Below, piece by piece: positions 1-10,598 of a DNA stretch of 64,000 nucleotides. Position 1 is the first letter of the stretch. Each line of letters begins with the position of its first letter. Origin of the DNA: Isoetes taiwanensis (taxonomy: Eukaryota > Streptophyta > Lycopodiopsida > Isoetales > Isoetaceae); the NCBI GenBank assembly GCA_021234155.1, contig JAJEKV010000079.1, positions 1,492,789 through 1,556,788 on the forward strand. Reading direction: 5' to 3'. Position numbers and translations under genes: made by a program. The notes below the pieces were generated by a model. It saw only the letters and a program-made list of their open reading frames with translations, had not been told where the DNA came from and searched no databases.

Positions 1-639
1 AACTTCGATTTAGCAGATACACTATTTTATATGTGCGCAGATAAGCATTCGTTTGCTTTGAAATTTTCTAGAACAATACACAAGGGCTACGAATTTGTAA
101 TGGCTTTGTTGCCCGTTTACCTGTATAGCATAACTGAAACATGTTTGCTTGTTCATCTTTGATTTTTCATTTGTATTCAAAGTTGATGCATGCTTACATA
201 GTTACAGGCTGGTTAGGTCTGCTGCTAGGTAATAGGTGTAGCGTTCCACAGCTTTTGAACCTTATAGCCATTTGAAAATTAAATTTCATGTATCTTATAG
301 TTTGTGGTTGGGAAGTAGTGATGCATTTTAGCAAGAGAACTGCAAACAGGATAATTGACACAGTGATTTTTATTGTGAATGTACAGATTGACAACGTTCA
401 GGGAGATTGGCAAAGAATGTGTGGCCATGATGCTCTATTAAGATACAAGTTACATCTGAAATATTTGAGCTACTTGCTTTGTGGTTTTGGCAGGCACATG
501 TAAACGGACATGGTTATGATTTAATACAGGTATGGATTGCTGGCTGAAGTTCTGCAGGTTTGCATGCAGAATAAGGTTGTCGGAATGGGAACCACGACTT
601 CTGTTGAATGTTTGATTTCTAGGTGTAGAGGGTGTGTGC

Positions 640-705
640 CTGCTTGCAGGTCTTATGGCTCTGCCTAGTCTGGCAAGGGGTTCAAATCCCCGTAATTGCA
701 TGTCT
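640..705 (+). repeat. tRNA-like (SINE-like) fragment with T-arm/B-box motif
   Basis: A short stretch ends in a T-arm-like palindrome with the B-box consensus (GGGGTTCAAATCCCC around 676-690). There is no complete cloverleaf, so it is not called a tRNA gene. Similar isolated B-box motifs occur near 1152-1166, 36770-36785 and 54808-54822, which suggests dispersed tRNA-derived SINE heads. The rest of 1-1100 holds no gene I can support. Confidence 0.35.
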
Positions 706-1099
706 TTTATCCCATTTAGTCATGTGTTTGTCTCCAACTTCTTATTTTGGCAAAACTGATTACATGAGGATCAAGTTCCAAATTTATTTTGGGAATACTA
801 CAATAGAGTGTTACATTTCCAAACTTTTATAATTCTCAATTTTAGGTCTCGCTAAATTCTTTGCCTTTTTGTCGATTCTCACCTTAGAGATGTTTTTTCT
901 TAGCTAATAGTCACACACAATGTTCTATTATGACATGATGTAATGTGGAACGTCAATATGTAGCAAAATAACAGGGAGTTCCAGGAAGATTTGATATGAA
1001 TGTAAAAATAACAATTCCTGAAACCATAGACCATATATCCTTAAAACAATTGAATAAGTTGTTAAAAAAAAAACATAGGTTCAAGATAAAAAATAATTA

Positions 1100-1260
1100 C
1101 ATTAGCTCACTGGATATATTGGTTAAAGTAGTCTTATTAAGAAATTAAGTTATTCTGGTAGAGGTTCGAGCCCCCGTATTTCATATTCTAAAAAAGTTTT
1201 AGGCAATGCCGCATAGAGATTCGATATTCCCTCAAAACCTTAGGCGATCATAGGAGCCTC
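1100..1260 (+). repeat. possible tRNA-derived SINE remnant
   Basis: An A-box-like TTAGCTCACTGG near 1101 is followed about 50 bases later by GGTTCGAGCCCC, a B-box-like motif. The spacing fits an internal RNA polymerase III promoter of a tRNA-derived SINE. The body downstream to about 1260 is eroded and I see no clear tail. Assignment rests on motifs only. Confidence 0.3.
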
Positions 1261-1396
1261 CAATCATAAATGACTATAAATGACTATAAGCAAAATGAGA
1301 GGTGCCCAGAGGCCCCAACATACGATCTGGATCGTAGGATCGACGAATTCGACGACTGTGGGTAGTCCAGGATGCACCTCGTTTAGTTATTACGTC

Positions 1397-1500
1397 GGAT
1401 AGAGTTTTTTTGAACTCAAAACTTAAACAAAAAAGAGAGATATATTTTGGATAGAGTTTTTTTGAACTCAAAACTTATTAAAAAGAGAAAGATATTACAA
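1397..1500. repeat. short tandem duplication, period about 52 bases
   Basis: The segment starting GGATAGAGTTTTTTTGAACT occurs near 1397 and again near 1449, each followed by a purine-rich AAAAGAGA run. Two units only. No coding function is apparent. Confidence 0.6.
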
Positions 1501-1789
1501 GAAAATACTAAGGAGGATGGAAATAACCCCAAATCTCATCCTTCACATCAAGATGCAACTTCGAAGTCAAACATTTGATCATAAACATGCATCAGGGCCA
1601 TCCTTCTTAATAGCCTGTCCTAAGATTTTCATTCTAGGAATGAATCTAAGACGTTGATTCAACATGTTTGGGCCGTAACAGACTGGCTGAAAGTGTTATC
1701 ACCTTAACAACCTGGCCCTCAAGTTTTAATGCTGAGATCTAATCTCGGCCATCGGTTGTAGTGGTGTTACCCACCAATAACACATTAAA

Positions 1790-2101
1790 AAACTCATAAA
1801 CACCTAGTTTGTTATGTCAAATGGCTCCATAAACACCTAGCTTTGTTATGAAAACCACCATAAGACCACCATAAAACTCTCGGGCCTAGGTTGTTAAGGC
1901 AGATAACACCCTAGAACTCGGGTGTTATGCCCTACTATAACAAACTCGGACCTCCGGCCCTCGTTTGTTATGATAGGGCATAACACCCTCATTCCAGGGT
2001 GTTATCCCTCTCATAACAACTTGTGAAGAGGCTGTTATCCAGCCCATAACAAGCTAGGTGTTTATGGTGATTTGGATAACAGACTAATTGTTTATGAGCC
2101 C
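1790..2101. repeat. large nested inverted repeat (fold-back element)
   Basis: The left arm (about 1790-1949) and right arm (about 1958-2101) are imperfect reverse complements around a short GC-rich loop. The inner 30 bases on each side (1920-1949 and 1958-1988) match at nearly every position. Further out, ATAACACCCT near 1903 pairs with AGGGTGTTAT near 1995, and the CATAAACACCTAG block near 1831 pairs with its complement near 2053-2068. It lies just 5' of a LINE fragment. It could be a fold-back transposon or MITE, or a source of hairpin RNA. Nothing coding is visible. Confidence 0.7.
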
Positions 2102-2249
2102 TTGTTAACAATGGTTAACATCACTATGTCCAAGATTAAATGTGGCCTATAAAACTCGAGGGCAAGTCTGTAAGCCCTTGATGCGTGAACTTTGAATTTT
2201 GTCTTTCGTGGAAATATGGCAAGGTTTAAAATTATACGAAGAAGCATAA

Positions 2250-3755
2250 AAATCGGTGCGTCACATTCTAGAAAAAGGGTAAACAGAAGTGATCTCGCAT
2301 TAAGACTTGATGAACTGCAAATTCCAAATGAGTTAAAACATGTGGTTGCTTGCCTCTATAAACAGGTTCTGGTTGAATTGTCATTTCCACAGGTTGAGAA
2401 TAATATAGGGGTCAAACAAGGATGTCCTTGCTCTCCCACGCTCTTTGGTTTACTTATCGACGAGCTTGAAAGTTGGTTAGCAAGGCTTGGTGGAGTAGGT
2501 GCACGGCTGGGAAGGTATGTACTCCAACTGCTGATGTTTGCGGATGACATTGTGTTGATTTCTCGAACTGCTAGTGGACTGCAACAGCACCTAGATGCTC
2601 TAGATGCTTTTTGTACTCATAGAAAATTCCAGGTCAATGTAAATAAGTCAAAGATCTTGGTTCTTGGAGGACGTGATTCAACAGATTTTTTCATTGGGGG
2701 AATTACATTGCAAAAAGTTAATGAGTACAAATATTTGGGTATTGATGTGACCAGCAACTATAGATGCAATCTTGCAGCCTCCAAACGTGCATCCATCTGG
2801 TCGAGAGCTTTATCTGACATGTTCCACCAATGTGCATCCAATAACTTTGATCATTGGCGACTGAGAAGGTTACTTTATGGTGTACAAGTGAAACCGGTTG
2901 TGTTATATGGCTGTCCTATTTGGGGGCCAGGGCTGTCCAAAAAGAGTTGGGATATAATAGAAAAAGTGCAAAAACGATTCTTATTAGAAGAATTTGGAGC
3001 CAAAAGTCAGACCCCGTATTGCATGCTTTTGGCGGGTGGATTTTGCCACTTGAGGTAGAGGCTTTATGTCGGACAATCGGTTATGTTAACGAGTTTTCGC
3101 TATGGATTCGGATAGACTTCCAATCAAGGGAGAAAGGGTGGTACTTTGATATTTTGAAATGGTCACTAGGTTGGGAACAATCAATCAAATGCAAAGAAGT
3201 GTATGAGCAGGTTGCCAAGATAGTATTGAGGAAAATGTGGCAAGTAGGTGCACCAAAAAGCAGTTCTATCTCAATGAGATCAATGATTTACATGAATATA
3301 AAGAGCAAGCATATCTCCTTACACATATTGACAGGAATAATCGGAAGACTATCTCCCAATTGAGATTGTCATCGCATACCCTTCATATAGAAACTGGTAG
3401 ATGGAATGGCACTCCACGCTATAATAGGTATTGCCCTGGTTGTCTAGAATCGGAGATAGAAACAGAAAAGCATGCTTTTTTGGAATGCGCATCATATGTG
3501 CACTTAAGGGAGCAACATGGGGTTCATGCTTCTACATTGAAGGAACTTCTAAGTATGCCAACTCATAAGTTGAGTTCCTACCTGAAGGACATCTGGAAAG
3601 AACGAAAGGATATAATGATGTTATTTGAAATTATGTCAGACTTTGAAACCTGTAACGTTCTAGAATGAGCGCTTAACTCTATACATATTTGCCATAGAGG
3701 CCTGGGGGCCTAAAATGGCTTGATAATATTAAATTAAATTAAATTAAATTAAACA
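2250..3755 (+). mobile_element. LINE retrotransposon, 5'-truncated and frameshifted (RT plus C-terminal CCHC)
   Basis: Three overlapping reading frames together encode the second half of a non-LTR reverse transcriptase. Frame one (to 3058) contains GVKQGCPCSPTLFG, the catalytic box FADD (usual form YADD), YKYLGID and PVVLYG, all typical of LINE RT palm and thumb. The reading then shifts at about 3040 and again near 3240. The last frame ends at 3668 with a zinc-knuckle pattern CPGC-x10-HAFLEC after an IETGRW motif. The 3' UTR holds a small GGCC-type hairpin and ends in (AAATT)n at 3728-3753. Endonuclease and the first part of RT are absent. At least two frameshifts show that it is inactive. 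Confidence 0.85.
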
Positions 3756-3883
3756 GATTTTGGGTCCAATTAAACGACTTCCTTTGACGTGACATGTCCG
3801 CACAAAATCCACAATACTCTGTTACCATGAATATGCCTCACGAGAATTCTACTCTAATCTTCTCTTCTGAGACCTTCTTTTCC

Positions 3884-3900
3884 TTCGCTATATATTCATT
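3884..3900 (+). promoter_or_regulatory. candidate TATA box
   Basis: CTATATATTC lies about 60 bases 5' of the ATG at 3951, with a pyrimidine-rich, CA-containing leader between them. The spacing fits a plant TATA promoter and short 5' UTR. This is sequence pattern only. Confidence 0.4.
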
Positions 3901-3950
3901 TTTTTCCTCTAATCACCCACATCATAACTTAGCAGTGAGCGATCTGAGTA

Positions 3951-4307
3951 ATGGCTTGCTTGCAGGGCATTCAATCTGACAATGAATTTGATCTTAGCAT
4001 GAGATGGCTCTGCTGTAGCGCCAAATTGTGTATTTCAGACTCCACCTTCATCGAAAGAGATTCAGGCATAGATTTCGAATTTGCAGCTCCGGCACCAAGC
4101 CAATGGGATGATGAATTAACCGGATTAATGAAAGCAGCAGAAGACCTGACACAAGATGGCAAGATTTGCTCAGTTTCTGAAGGCACAACCGACAACAGAG
4201 CAGTGAAAAATGAATATGAGGTCGGCAACAAGGGAATCAAGATTGCAGAGCACTATATCATCGGCATGAAGCAAAAGCTAGAAAAAAGGAAAAAAAGTGA
4301 CTCGTAG
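3951..4307 (+). CDS. hypothetical protein, possibly a host gene 5' end fused to retroelement sequence
   Basis: A 118-codon ORF starts with MACLQGIQ and is preceded by a plausible TATA box. I recognise no family. Its first ~90 residues are mixed and acidic (WDDELTG, EDLTQDG) and do not resemble gag. The last ~20 residues are strongly basic and run into sequence that, one frame over, continues as a Ty1/copia zinc-knuckle region. The simplest reading is a gene 5' end joined to a decayed copia element near 4250-4300. Alternatively the whole ORF is the N-terminal part of a divergent gag. Confidence 0.35.
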   Translation: MACLQGIQSDNEFDLSMRWLCCSAKLCISDSTFIERDSGIDFEFAAPAPSQWDDELTGLMKAAEDLTQDGKICSVSEGTTDNRAVKNEYEVGNKGIKIAEHYIIGMKQKLEKRKKSDS

Positions 4308-4871
4308 CTACTGCGATGAGGCAGGACATTTCAAAAGCAATTGCCCTAAGTTGAATAATAATTTCAAATATTATAACTGTGGTGGGAAAGGCCATGTGAT
4401 AGCCAAGGATTATGGTAAGGGTAGAGGCAAGGGAAAAGAAGAGGAGGAAGAAATGCTGCAAATAGGGATTGAGGAGGAAGAAGGCCTGCTAGCATTCACA
4501 TTTCCCAAGAAAAGAAGGAAGAGGAGAAAGCATGAAGATCAAACTCAAAGACATCAAGCAACTTAAGAAATATCTAAGTTGGAAATGGAGATTTGGAATC
4601 GATTGAATGGAGCGGCTTATTGCAGTTGACTGACTTCCAAGGGAATCTAGAAGATGTAGAAAATGTTCTATGTGTCCCTAGTATCGAAAATTTGATCTCA
4701 GTTAGCCAATTAGTTGATTTAGAATATAAAGTCAACTTTGACTCAAAAGCATGTAAAATTTACCTTGGAAATGAAGTGTTGTTCTTAGCAAAAAGGTGTG
4801 GTAATTCATGTCACATGAGAAGCACTGTTTGTAGAAGTATTAGTTCTGTAAAAATTCCTGATGTAAAGTAG
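4260..4871 (+). mobile_element. Ty1/copia remnant: gag zinc-knuckle and protease/GAG-pre-integrase border
   Basis: The ORF at 4297-4566 shows two imperfect zinc knuckles (YCDEAGHFKSNC and YYNCGGKGHVIAKDY) followed by a basic and acidic stretch. The second ORF (4593-4871) contains VLCVPSIENLISVSQL and a YKVNFDSKACKI stretch, which match the segment between protease and integrase in Ty1/copia polyproteins. The first knuckle lacks its first cysteine. No integrase, RT or LTR follows, so this is a fragment of roughly 600 bases. Confidence 0.7.
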
Positions 4872-5445
4872 ATGTGTCAAAAACTCAAAGCCAATTTCTA
4901 TATGGTAATCTCCAAGGGCAAAGCCTACAATTGACATCCTCATTCTCTTTCTTTTTGAGGTAGTAGTTTTGTAGTGGATGGTTTTTTGATGTCCACGGGA
5001 AGCCATAGCTTATGGAAAAATTTACAACACACCCAGGATGGGTCCTGCCCCCACCATTATACATGGCTGAAGAACATATTCTTACATCCACACAACCTAT
5101 AGTGCACATGAATACTCCTCAATAATTTACTCAAACTCCCATCATATACACTATAAAAGTTCTAGGAGGAAGTAGTCTTTGACTTTGGTGTGTTTATACG
5201 TGTCGAAGCCAAAATATATGGAAACCATCGTCTCACTCATTTCCCATTCTTGAGGAGTTCGAAAGTGTAATTAGTGCAGCGTCATCATATCATCAATCAA
5301 AAAATATCGTAACGTTAGCCCATGATAGAGACAAAATAAAATATATTAGCCATCATTGCTTCAATGTCTTGAAACAAAGAACACCGATATGGGGTCATGT
5401 GGGGAAATGCTTGAATAAGATTGGAATAACAAAACACTTGTTAAG
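4872..5445. repeat. duplicated block, copy 1, left part
   Basis: This segment is similar along its length to 10599-11110. Shared landmarks include the CCTACAATTGACMTCCT block, the TTGAGGAGTTC block and TAAAATATATTARCCATCAT. Divergence is moderate, with several indels. In copy 1 the similarity stops near 5445 and resumes at 6716, so the block is interrupted. It contains no coding region that I recognise. Confidence 0.75.
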
Positions 5446-5850
5446 ATTATCTTGCCGAAATTAGAAACTGCAGTTTTGTAACATAAGATTTTGCATGGTG
5501 TGGTGTTGTATCCATATGTAAATACAGTATAAGCTGATGCTGGCACCCAAGATTCCAAACAGGGGAATCTAAGATTTGGATTCCTGCATTTGTGCGGTCG
5601 GGAGGGTTGCGCTTCACATGGGCGGGCGGCGGATGGCGACCAAGCAGGCATGCTGCTATTCCTGGCTAGGTAGGTGTCGATTGGCTTCCTTCATCTTCGT
5701 TGGTTCTATGCAAAAGGCAGGCAGCGGCTTTTCTTGAGGACGAATTTGGAGTTCTAACCACTCTTTTCAACGGGCTGGCAACAGGCTCTTCAACAGGCTT
5801 TTCTAACTTGATCTATTCTGTTTGTCTTTGAATTCCATGCTTCGTATAGC

Positions 5851-6490
5851 AAGGCATACGAATTACTGCGGGCTCTTCCAGACGATGATCCACGCAAGCA
5901 GATCAACCAGGCCTATATCCATTGTGTTTTCTGCGACAACAGATTGGCACACCCTGGTACTCAGAATGCCGCCGATGTGCATTTTTAGCTGGATAGGTGG
6001 TATCTCAGAATCTGTTCAAGGATCCAACATTTTCTCTTCCGTTTTGGAATTGGGACAATCAATCTGTTGTTTCTCCTCTATCCAATTCAATCCCAGATTT
6101 CTACGTCAAGAAGGCTTCATTGTTGGATTCAAAGAGAAATACTCTGTTATGTACCAACATGTTGTTAGCTCGACCAAGATTGCAAGTCTGTTTATTGAGC
6201 AAAATTACACAGGTGAATCTGTAAAAACTCCTGGCGGTGGTACATTGGAAAACAATTCCCATGGATTTGTTCATTTTTGGGCGGGAGGAAAGAATGCCCC
6301 TTATGAGGACATGGGTGCCCTCTATTCTGCCATAATTGATTCCATCTTCTTCGCCCACCAACTCTGCCTTTGTTTTCTTCGATGAGTTCGGTGATGCGGT
6401 GAAGGCCAAGGTCAGGGATGCATTGGAAATTCATAACCTGGGTTATAGGTATCAAGATGTTCGAATTATGTGCGAATTGTTAGAATTTCT
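5851..6490 (+). pseudogene. polyphenol oxidase (tyrosinase-type) pseudogene, intronless
   Basis: Plant polyphenol oxidases are type-3 copper enzymes that oxidise phenols to quinones, usually in plastids. The remains here are collinear with the family. Frame one (5851-5985) reads ELLRALPDDDPRKQ then YIHCVFC, the CuA-side region, and ends at TAG. A second frame (about 6014) gives FKDPTFSLPFWNWDN. A third frame gives SHGFVHFW and SIFFAHQ, the CuB region. A fourth gives FVFFDEFGDAVKAKVRDAL and LGYRYQDV, the PPO1_DWL-type region. FFAHQ replaces the copper-binding FFAHH. At least three frameshifts, one stop, deletion around the CuA HRW segment and loss after FFAH show a dead gene. The N-terminal transit region and the C-terminal domain are absent. 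Confidence 0.85.
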
Positions 6491-6715
6491 TGCCAGTATG
6501 TACGGCTTCGTATTCTGTTGTGATACACATTTAACCATGGAATGGTTTGTTTTGAGGGGTAAGTCAAAAAGGGGGGATTTGATCCCATCTTGACTTCAAT
6601 TCGAGGGCTGGAATTTGATGACCTGGAATATGCCGTGCAATGTGCTTGCATCCAATGGTCCCAAATAATTTTAATACACCCCAAATGATAATACATCTTC
6701 CTTTCTGAAGTCCTT

Positions 6716-7310
6716 GCATTCAATAAAAATTGCGGATTTAAGCAGATATCATTAGACGAGTGTATGTACAAAAGCAATGTGTTTGAATGAGCTCTTGGGA
6801 CGAAGCATGGTTATGTACCGAGGAGACATGAAAAGGGAAAAAATATGTGAAGGGAATATAAAGTTGAAGATGATCTAGCACGGCGGATCATTGAGGATGG
6901 ATATTCGAATATGGCAGAGGCATTAGGCATGCACAGGTACATAAGGGTACCTATTAAAAGGAAGTTGGAGAGGAACCAAGAGCGCAAGAAGGTGGTATGC
7001 ATGGCCCAGACAAAATTGAGGTGACATGATCTTGACATTGTTTATTAGTGAAGCACTCAAGGTAACAAGGATTGGTTAAGGGATAAAATAAATTTTGTAA
7101 AGGATCTCCATCCTTCACAAATTTGTAAAGGAATTTGTAAAGGATTTCCATAGGTGACGGGTAAACGTCAGTGAAGGCCGTCAAACCGTCATACTCTTTC
7201 TTTAAAAGCAGGGTGTGCCCAGCAAGAAGAAACTGATCTCCTCTCATGGGCGGCTTCTTCAATCTGATCTTTTTTACCATAACTTTTATTGATCTGAATC
7301 TTCATTTTTC
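6716..7310. repeat. duplicated block, copy 1, right part
   Basis: Similar to 11136-11710. Both carry the ATTTAAGCAGAYATCATTAG block, the block ending in GTGAAGCACTCAAGGTAACA, a CCGTCA motif, a TTTAAAAG-type TATA-like sequence and an AGAAGAAACTGAT leader. The pattern looks like the promoter and 5' leader of a duplicated gene. Copy 1 is not followed by a matching ORF and continues into low-complexity sequence with short repeats (7560-8010). Confidence 0.7.
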
Positions 7311-7894
7311 TTGCCGATTTCATACTTCAATTTTTTTTTTCTGCTTGCTGATTCACCCTGGAGGTTGGTATAAGAGTGCTTTCCATTTCCATATTTTTGC
7401 CTGATGCAAAACCGCCCTTCTTTGAAATTCTTATACCAACCAATCTGTTCTGTATTTTTGCTTCTGTAAGGGTTATTGTGTTATGAAGCTAAGAATATCG
7501 GTTCTTTGTAAATAGAAGCCAAGATTTCAATGGGGAAAGCATTGCAATTTGGAGAAGTTTCCTTCAGCACCATTTTCATTCTAGGAATGAATATGAGGCG
7601 TCCGATCTGAAGAGGGCCTCATCTTCGTTTTGTTATGACCATAACACCTTTTGTTATGAAAGTTATAAAAAATAAAAATCTTTGCGGGGTTTAAATAAAA
7701 CAGAACATAGATTTCTCAACATCAACTGCACTGGTCTATCGGTGGAAACTGATATTCTGGTGCAAGTTCTCTCCTCAAGCTTCGTGCGTTATGAAAGTTA
7801 TAAAAATACTCGCAATGATGAAATGATTTCTCAACATCAACCCACATGCCAAATTTTCGTGCAAGTTCCGGTTGAGCAATGATGAAATGCTTTC

Positions 7895-8020
7895 TTAGCT
7901 CCCCTTTTTTTCAATTCATGAATGAGAACATTTTTTTTTCAATGGCCATTTTTCTAGGAATGGCCTAGCTCCCCTTTTTTTTCAATTCGCTGAGAACATT
8001 TTTCTAGGAATGGCCTACAA
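7895..8020. repeat. tandem duplication, about 60-base unit
   Basis: The unit CTCCCCTTTTTTTTCAATTC...TTTTTCTAGGAATGGCCTA occurs twice. TTCTAGGAATG also appears near 1633 and 7580, so it is a dispersed motif in this window. Confidence 0.5.
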
Positions 8021-8277
8021 TAGGTAGACCAAGGAACTAAGTTTATAACATTTTCATCTCCTTTTCTTTGACATTCGTCTCCTATCCTATGTCATGTCAT
8101 GGAAGAAGAGATAATAATAAGCAACACAATTGTTAGGACGAGAAAATGACTATTGGGAAAATAATATATACCTGTTGCATTGGGCAAGGAAGAATTATCA
8201 CATCTCCCCGTGGATACGTTTTGCCATGTTGGCCTATGTAACATTTATGTTTGCTATGTATGACGCGAAAAGCTTAG

Positions 8278-8395
8278 TACTACAAGAAATTTATCGCGGC
8301 GGCCTCTTTGTTTCGACTCACTGCAAAGGCACCTTGTGTAACTGCCGCAAACATTTCTTTGTTTTGACTCAGTGCAAAGGCACCTTGCGTATAAG
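8278..8395. repeat. CACTA-terminus-like palindromic repeat, interrupted copy
   Basis: CTACAAGAAATTTATCGCGG and the following GCGGCC at 8280-8304 match one arm of the compact palindromes at 15197 and 28112. The other arm, GCCGCAAACATTTCTTT, is at 8344-8360. Between and after the arms, a ~32-base unit (GACTCASTGCAAAGGCACCT) is repeated twice. CTACAAGAAA resembles the terminal inverted repeat of plant CACTA (En/Spm) transposons. Confidence 0.5.
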
Positions 8396-9074
8396 ATACT
8401 TGGTGCAAAAGTTATCGGATCTTGAAGATACCCAGTGAAAAAAACAAATATATTTCTACCAAGTTGTTTTTGCATGCATATTCCTATAGCATGATGAAGA
8501 TCTACTTCAACAAATTGATCAAAACACCACCTTTCTACGTGTACATTAATATAGGTTTTGGAGATAGCAAGTGGAGATGTCCGACTGTTGTTGCTGATTT
8601 TTTGTCAATCTGAAACATTTAAAGATTGAACCTAGTATGAACATCTACAATTGAGGATGCAACCGCATTCAATAAGCAATGAATTGCATCCACACAAATT
8701 TGCTGATTTTATCATAGGTTTGTGGATAGGTTTTTGGGTGTTTCTAAAGTTGGCGATCATGAGTCGTATTTTTTATCATAATAGGAATATAGGAATGCAA
8801 TGGATTGCTAAATTCCCTTTCCTTCTGCCAAAGTGGTTCCAAATGCAAAAAGAAGTTCAAAGTGATTTTTTTGTCTTTATGGCTCGTTTTGTGGAGCTTA
8901 TTTATCTAGACTGTGTCGCAAACCTATAGATAATATAGGCCAAAAAGTTACTCGTTTTCTATAAGGTCAATTATCATTTTCTAAAAGGTTCCTTGATCAA
9001 AATCATGTTATAAAGTTGTTTAATGCATGATATTTTTTCATATAATGCATATTTTTCATATAATGTGGTCTCGA

Positions 9075-9163
9075 AGTTGAGACCGCCCGAATCACTGCTG
9101 GAGTCAAATCCTCCTTCCACATAGAAAATACTATCTATCTATCTATCTATCTATCTATCTGGC
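9075..9163 (+). repeat. SINE 3' part with (TATC)n tail
   Basis: A B-box-like segment (GGAGTCAAATCCTCC near 9099) is followed by AAAATACTATCTATC and about eight tetramer units. The same AAAATACTATCTATC junction ends the SINE at 46326-46448, so the two belong to one family. I see nothing else in 8930-9320. Confidence 0.55.
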
Positions 9164-9449
9164 ATGGAAAGTACACATCCAGGATGTATATATCTCTCCA
9201 TTTCTGATGGAACATGAGATAGGATCGGTATTTGGCATAAAACAACTCGAATATCAACTCCATAAATCTAACATGGGATCATAAAGATAAAATTTCTTCA
9301 ATGAGTTTGCACCTGAGCACGTAAAACCTGTGGAAAGTCTCCAGGGCTCCTATCAAACAAGAAATTCGACTAGTGCGTTCCTAATTTATGAAGTGAAAGG
9401 ACGTGAAAGCATGAGCAAAGAAACTAGAGTACTTAAATATTACAGACCT

Positions 9450-9990
9450 GCACATCACCATATGAACTTTCTGGAGATTGAATTGATCCAGACATTGACT
9501 TGCTTATCTATTGCGCTTGGATCTTCTGCAAATCAGAAGACTATGCAACGTGACTTGGTGAAATATCTTACCGAGCTATCATGTTGGTTGTGCCTAGGGA
9601 AGGAAAAGCAGCCCTTTCTACCTCCAGAGGATGGTTATAACCCTCAATATTACCATTCAATCTTAAAGGCACAGACTGAAGAGGAAATAACTTTGGTGCT
9701 ACTGGCATAGGTTGAGATTGTTCCCCTGAATTTGATGTAACTGCCATTGCAGGTGAATGAGATGGAGTACTTCCCAAAAATTATTGGACAACATTAGCAC
9801 TTTTAGCTGAAAAGTTGTTACTTGCTGGTGACAGTCCATTTCCAGGTAAAGGCATGGGCATATAGTCGTAGTTATGTCCTGAATTAGGATATGCTCCAGT
9901 TCTTTCTGGTGATCTGGTCTGTTTGTCATACCCTCCTATGGCTGAAGATGCAAATGCTAATGGTTTGTAAGAGCTAATGGAATCAGAGGT
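9450..9990 (-). pseudogene. eroded exon of an unrecognised Ser/Pro-rich protein
   Basis: Reading the minus strand from about 9990 to 9570, one frame stays open except for a single TAA at 9783-9781. It encodes Ser/Pro/Asn-rich sequence (for example YDYMPMPLPGNGLSPASNNF and STPSHSPAMAV). Further stops appear towards 9450 with similar composition. This is more protein-like than the overlapping plus-strand ORF (9330-9710). I do not recognise the family. It could be a linker region of an adaptor or transcription-related protein. The stops argue for a pseudogene. Confidence 0.35.
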
Positions 9991-10598
9991 TTTTTCATTT
10001 CTAAATGTTTTTCTCCTTTCCGTACACCTATATAGGAAAGGCAATCTACATATACGAAAGAGGGCAACTGGTTTGAAACTTGCCACATGGCATGTTGCTA
10101 TTGGAAAAAAAGCAAAATGTTTTTTAAATTTCTTTTTATGTTGATTTTTAATAGATTGATAGATAAAACGCAAGATACCCAACTTTTTTTGGTAAGACTT
10201 CACCTGCTTTTTCTTTAGGGATTGCTAAATAGAAGGATATAGGTGTCAAATTTTTTTCTTTAGAGTTATACCTAAATAGAAGGACAAACTAAAATTCTCA
10301 AATGTCATGGAAGATTCTATTATGGGCATACAATAAGGAGACGAAGGGATAGTGGGAATTGTGTTGTAGTGGCCTAGTCCTTCATCTTTAGTATATGTAT
10401 ATTCTAGGGCTGAATGTGATCCATTTATTGTTTAAAAAACCTATGCACGACCTGGAGTACACTATGAGGAGTACTCTTATTCTATATTTGCTTATTCGAA
10501 TGCAAGAATGTCAGTGATGTTGTGTCTTAACCTCTCCTAATAACGAAATCAAATTTAATTAAAACTAAGTACTTTTAGCAACCAATTTGGTCAAACTA

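Noticed and set aside
676-690. Possible tRNA gene from the T-arm motif
   Set aside because: No acceptor stem, D-arm or anticodon arm can be formed around it. The same holds at 1152, 36774 and 54808.
2356-2550. Minus-strand ORF opposite the LINE RT
   Set aside because: It is antisense to clear reverse-transcriptase motifs.
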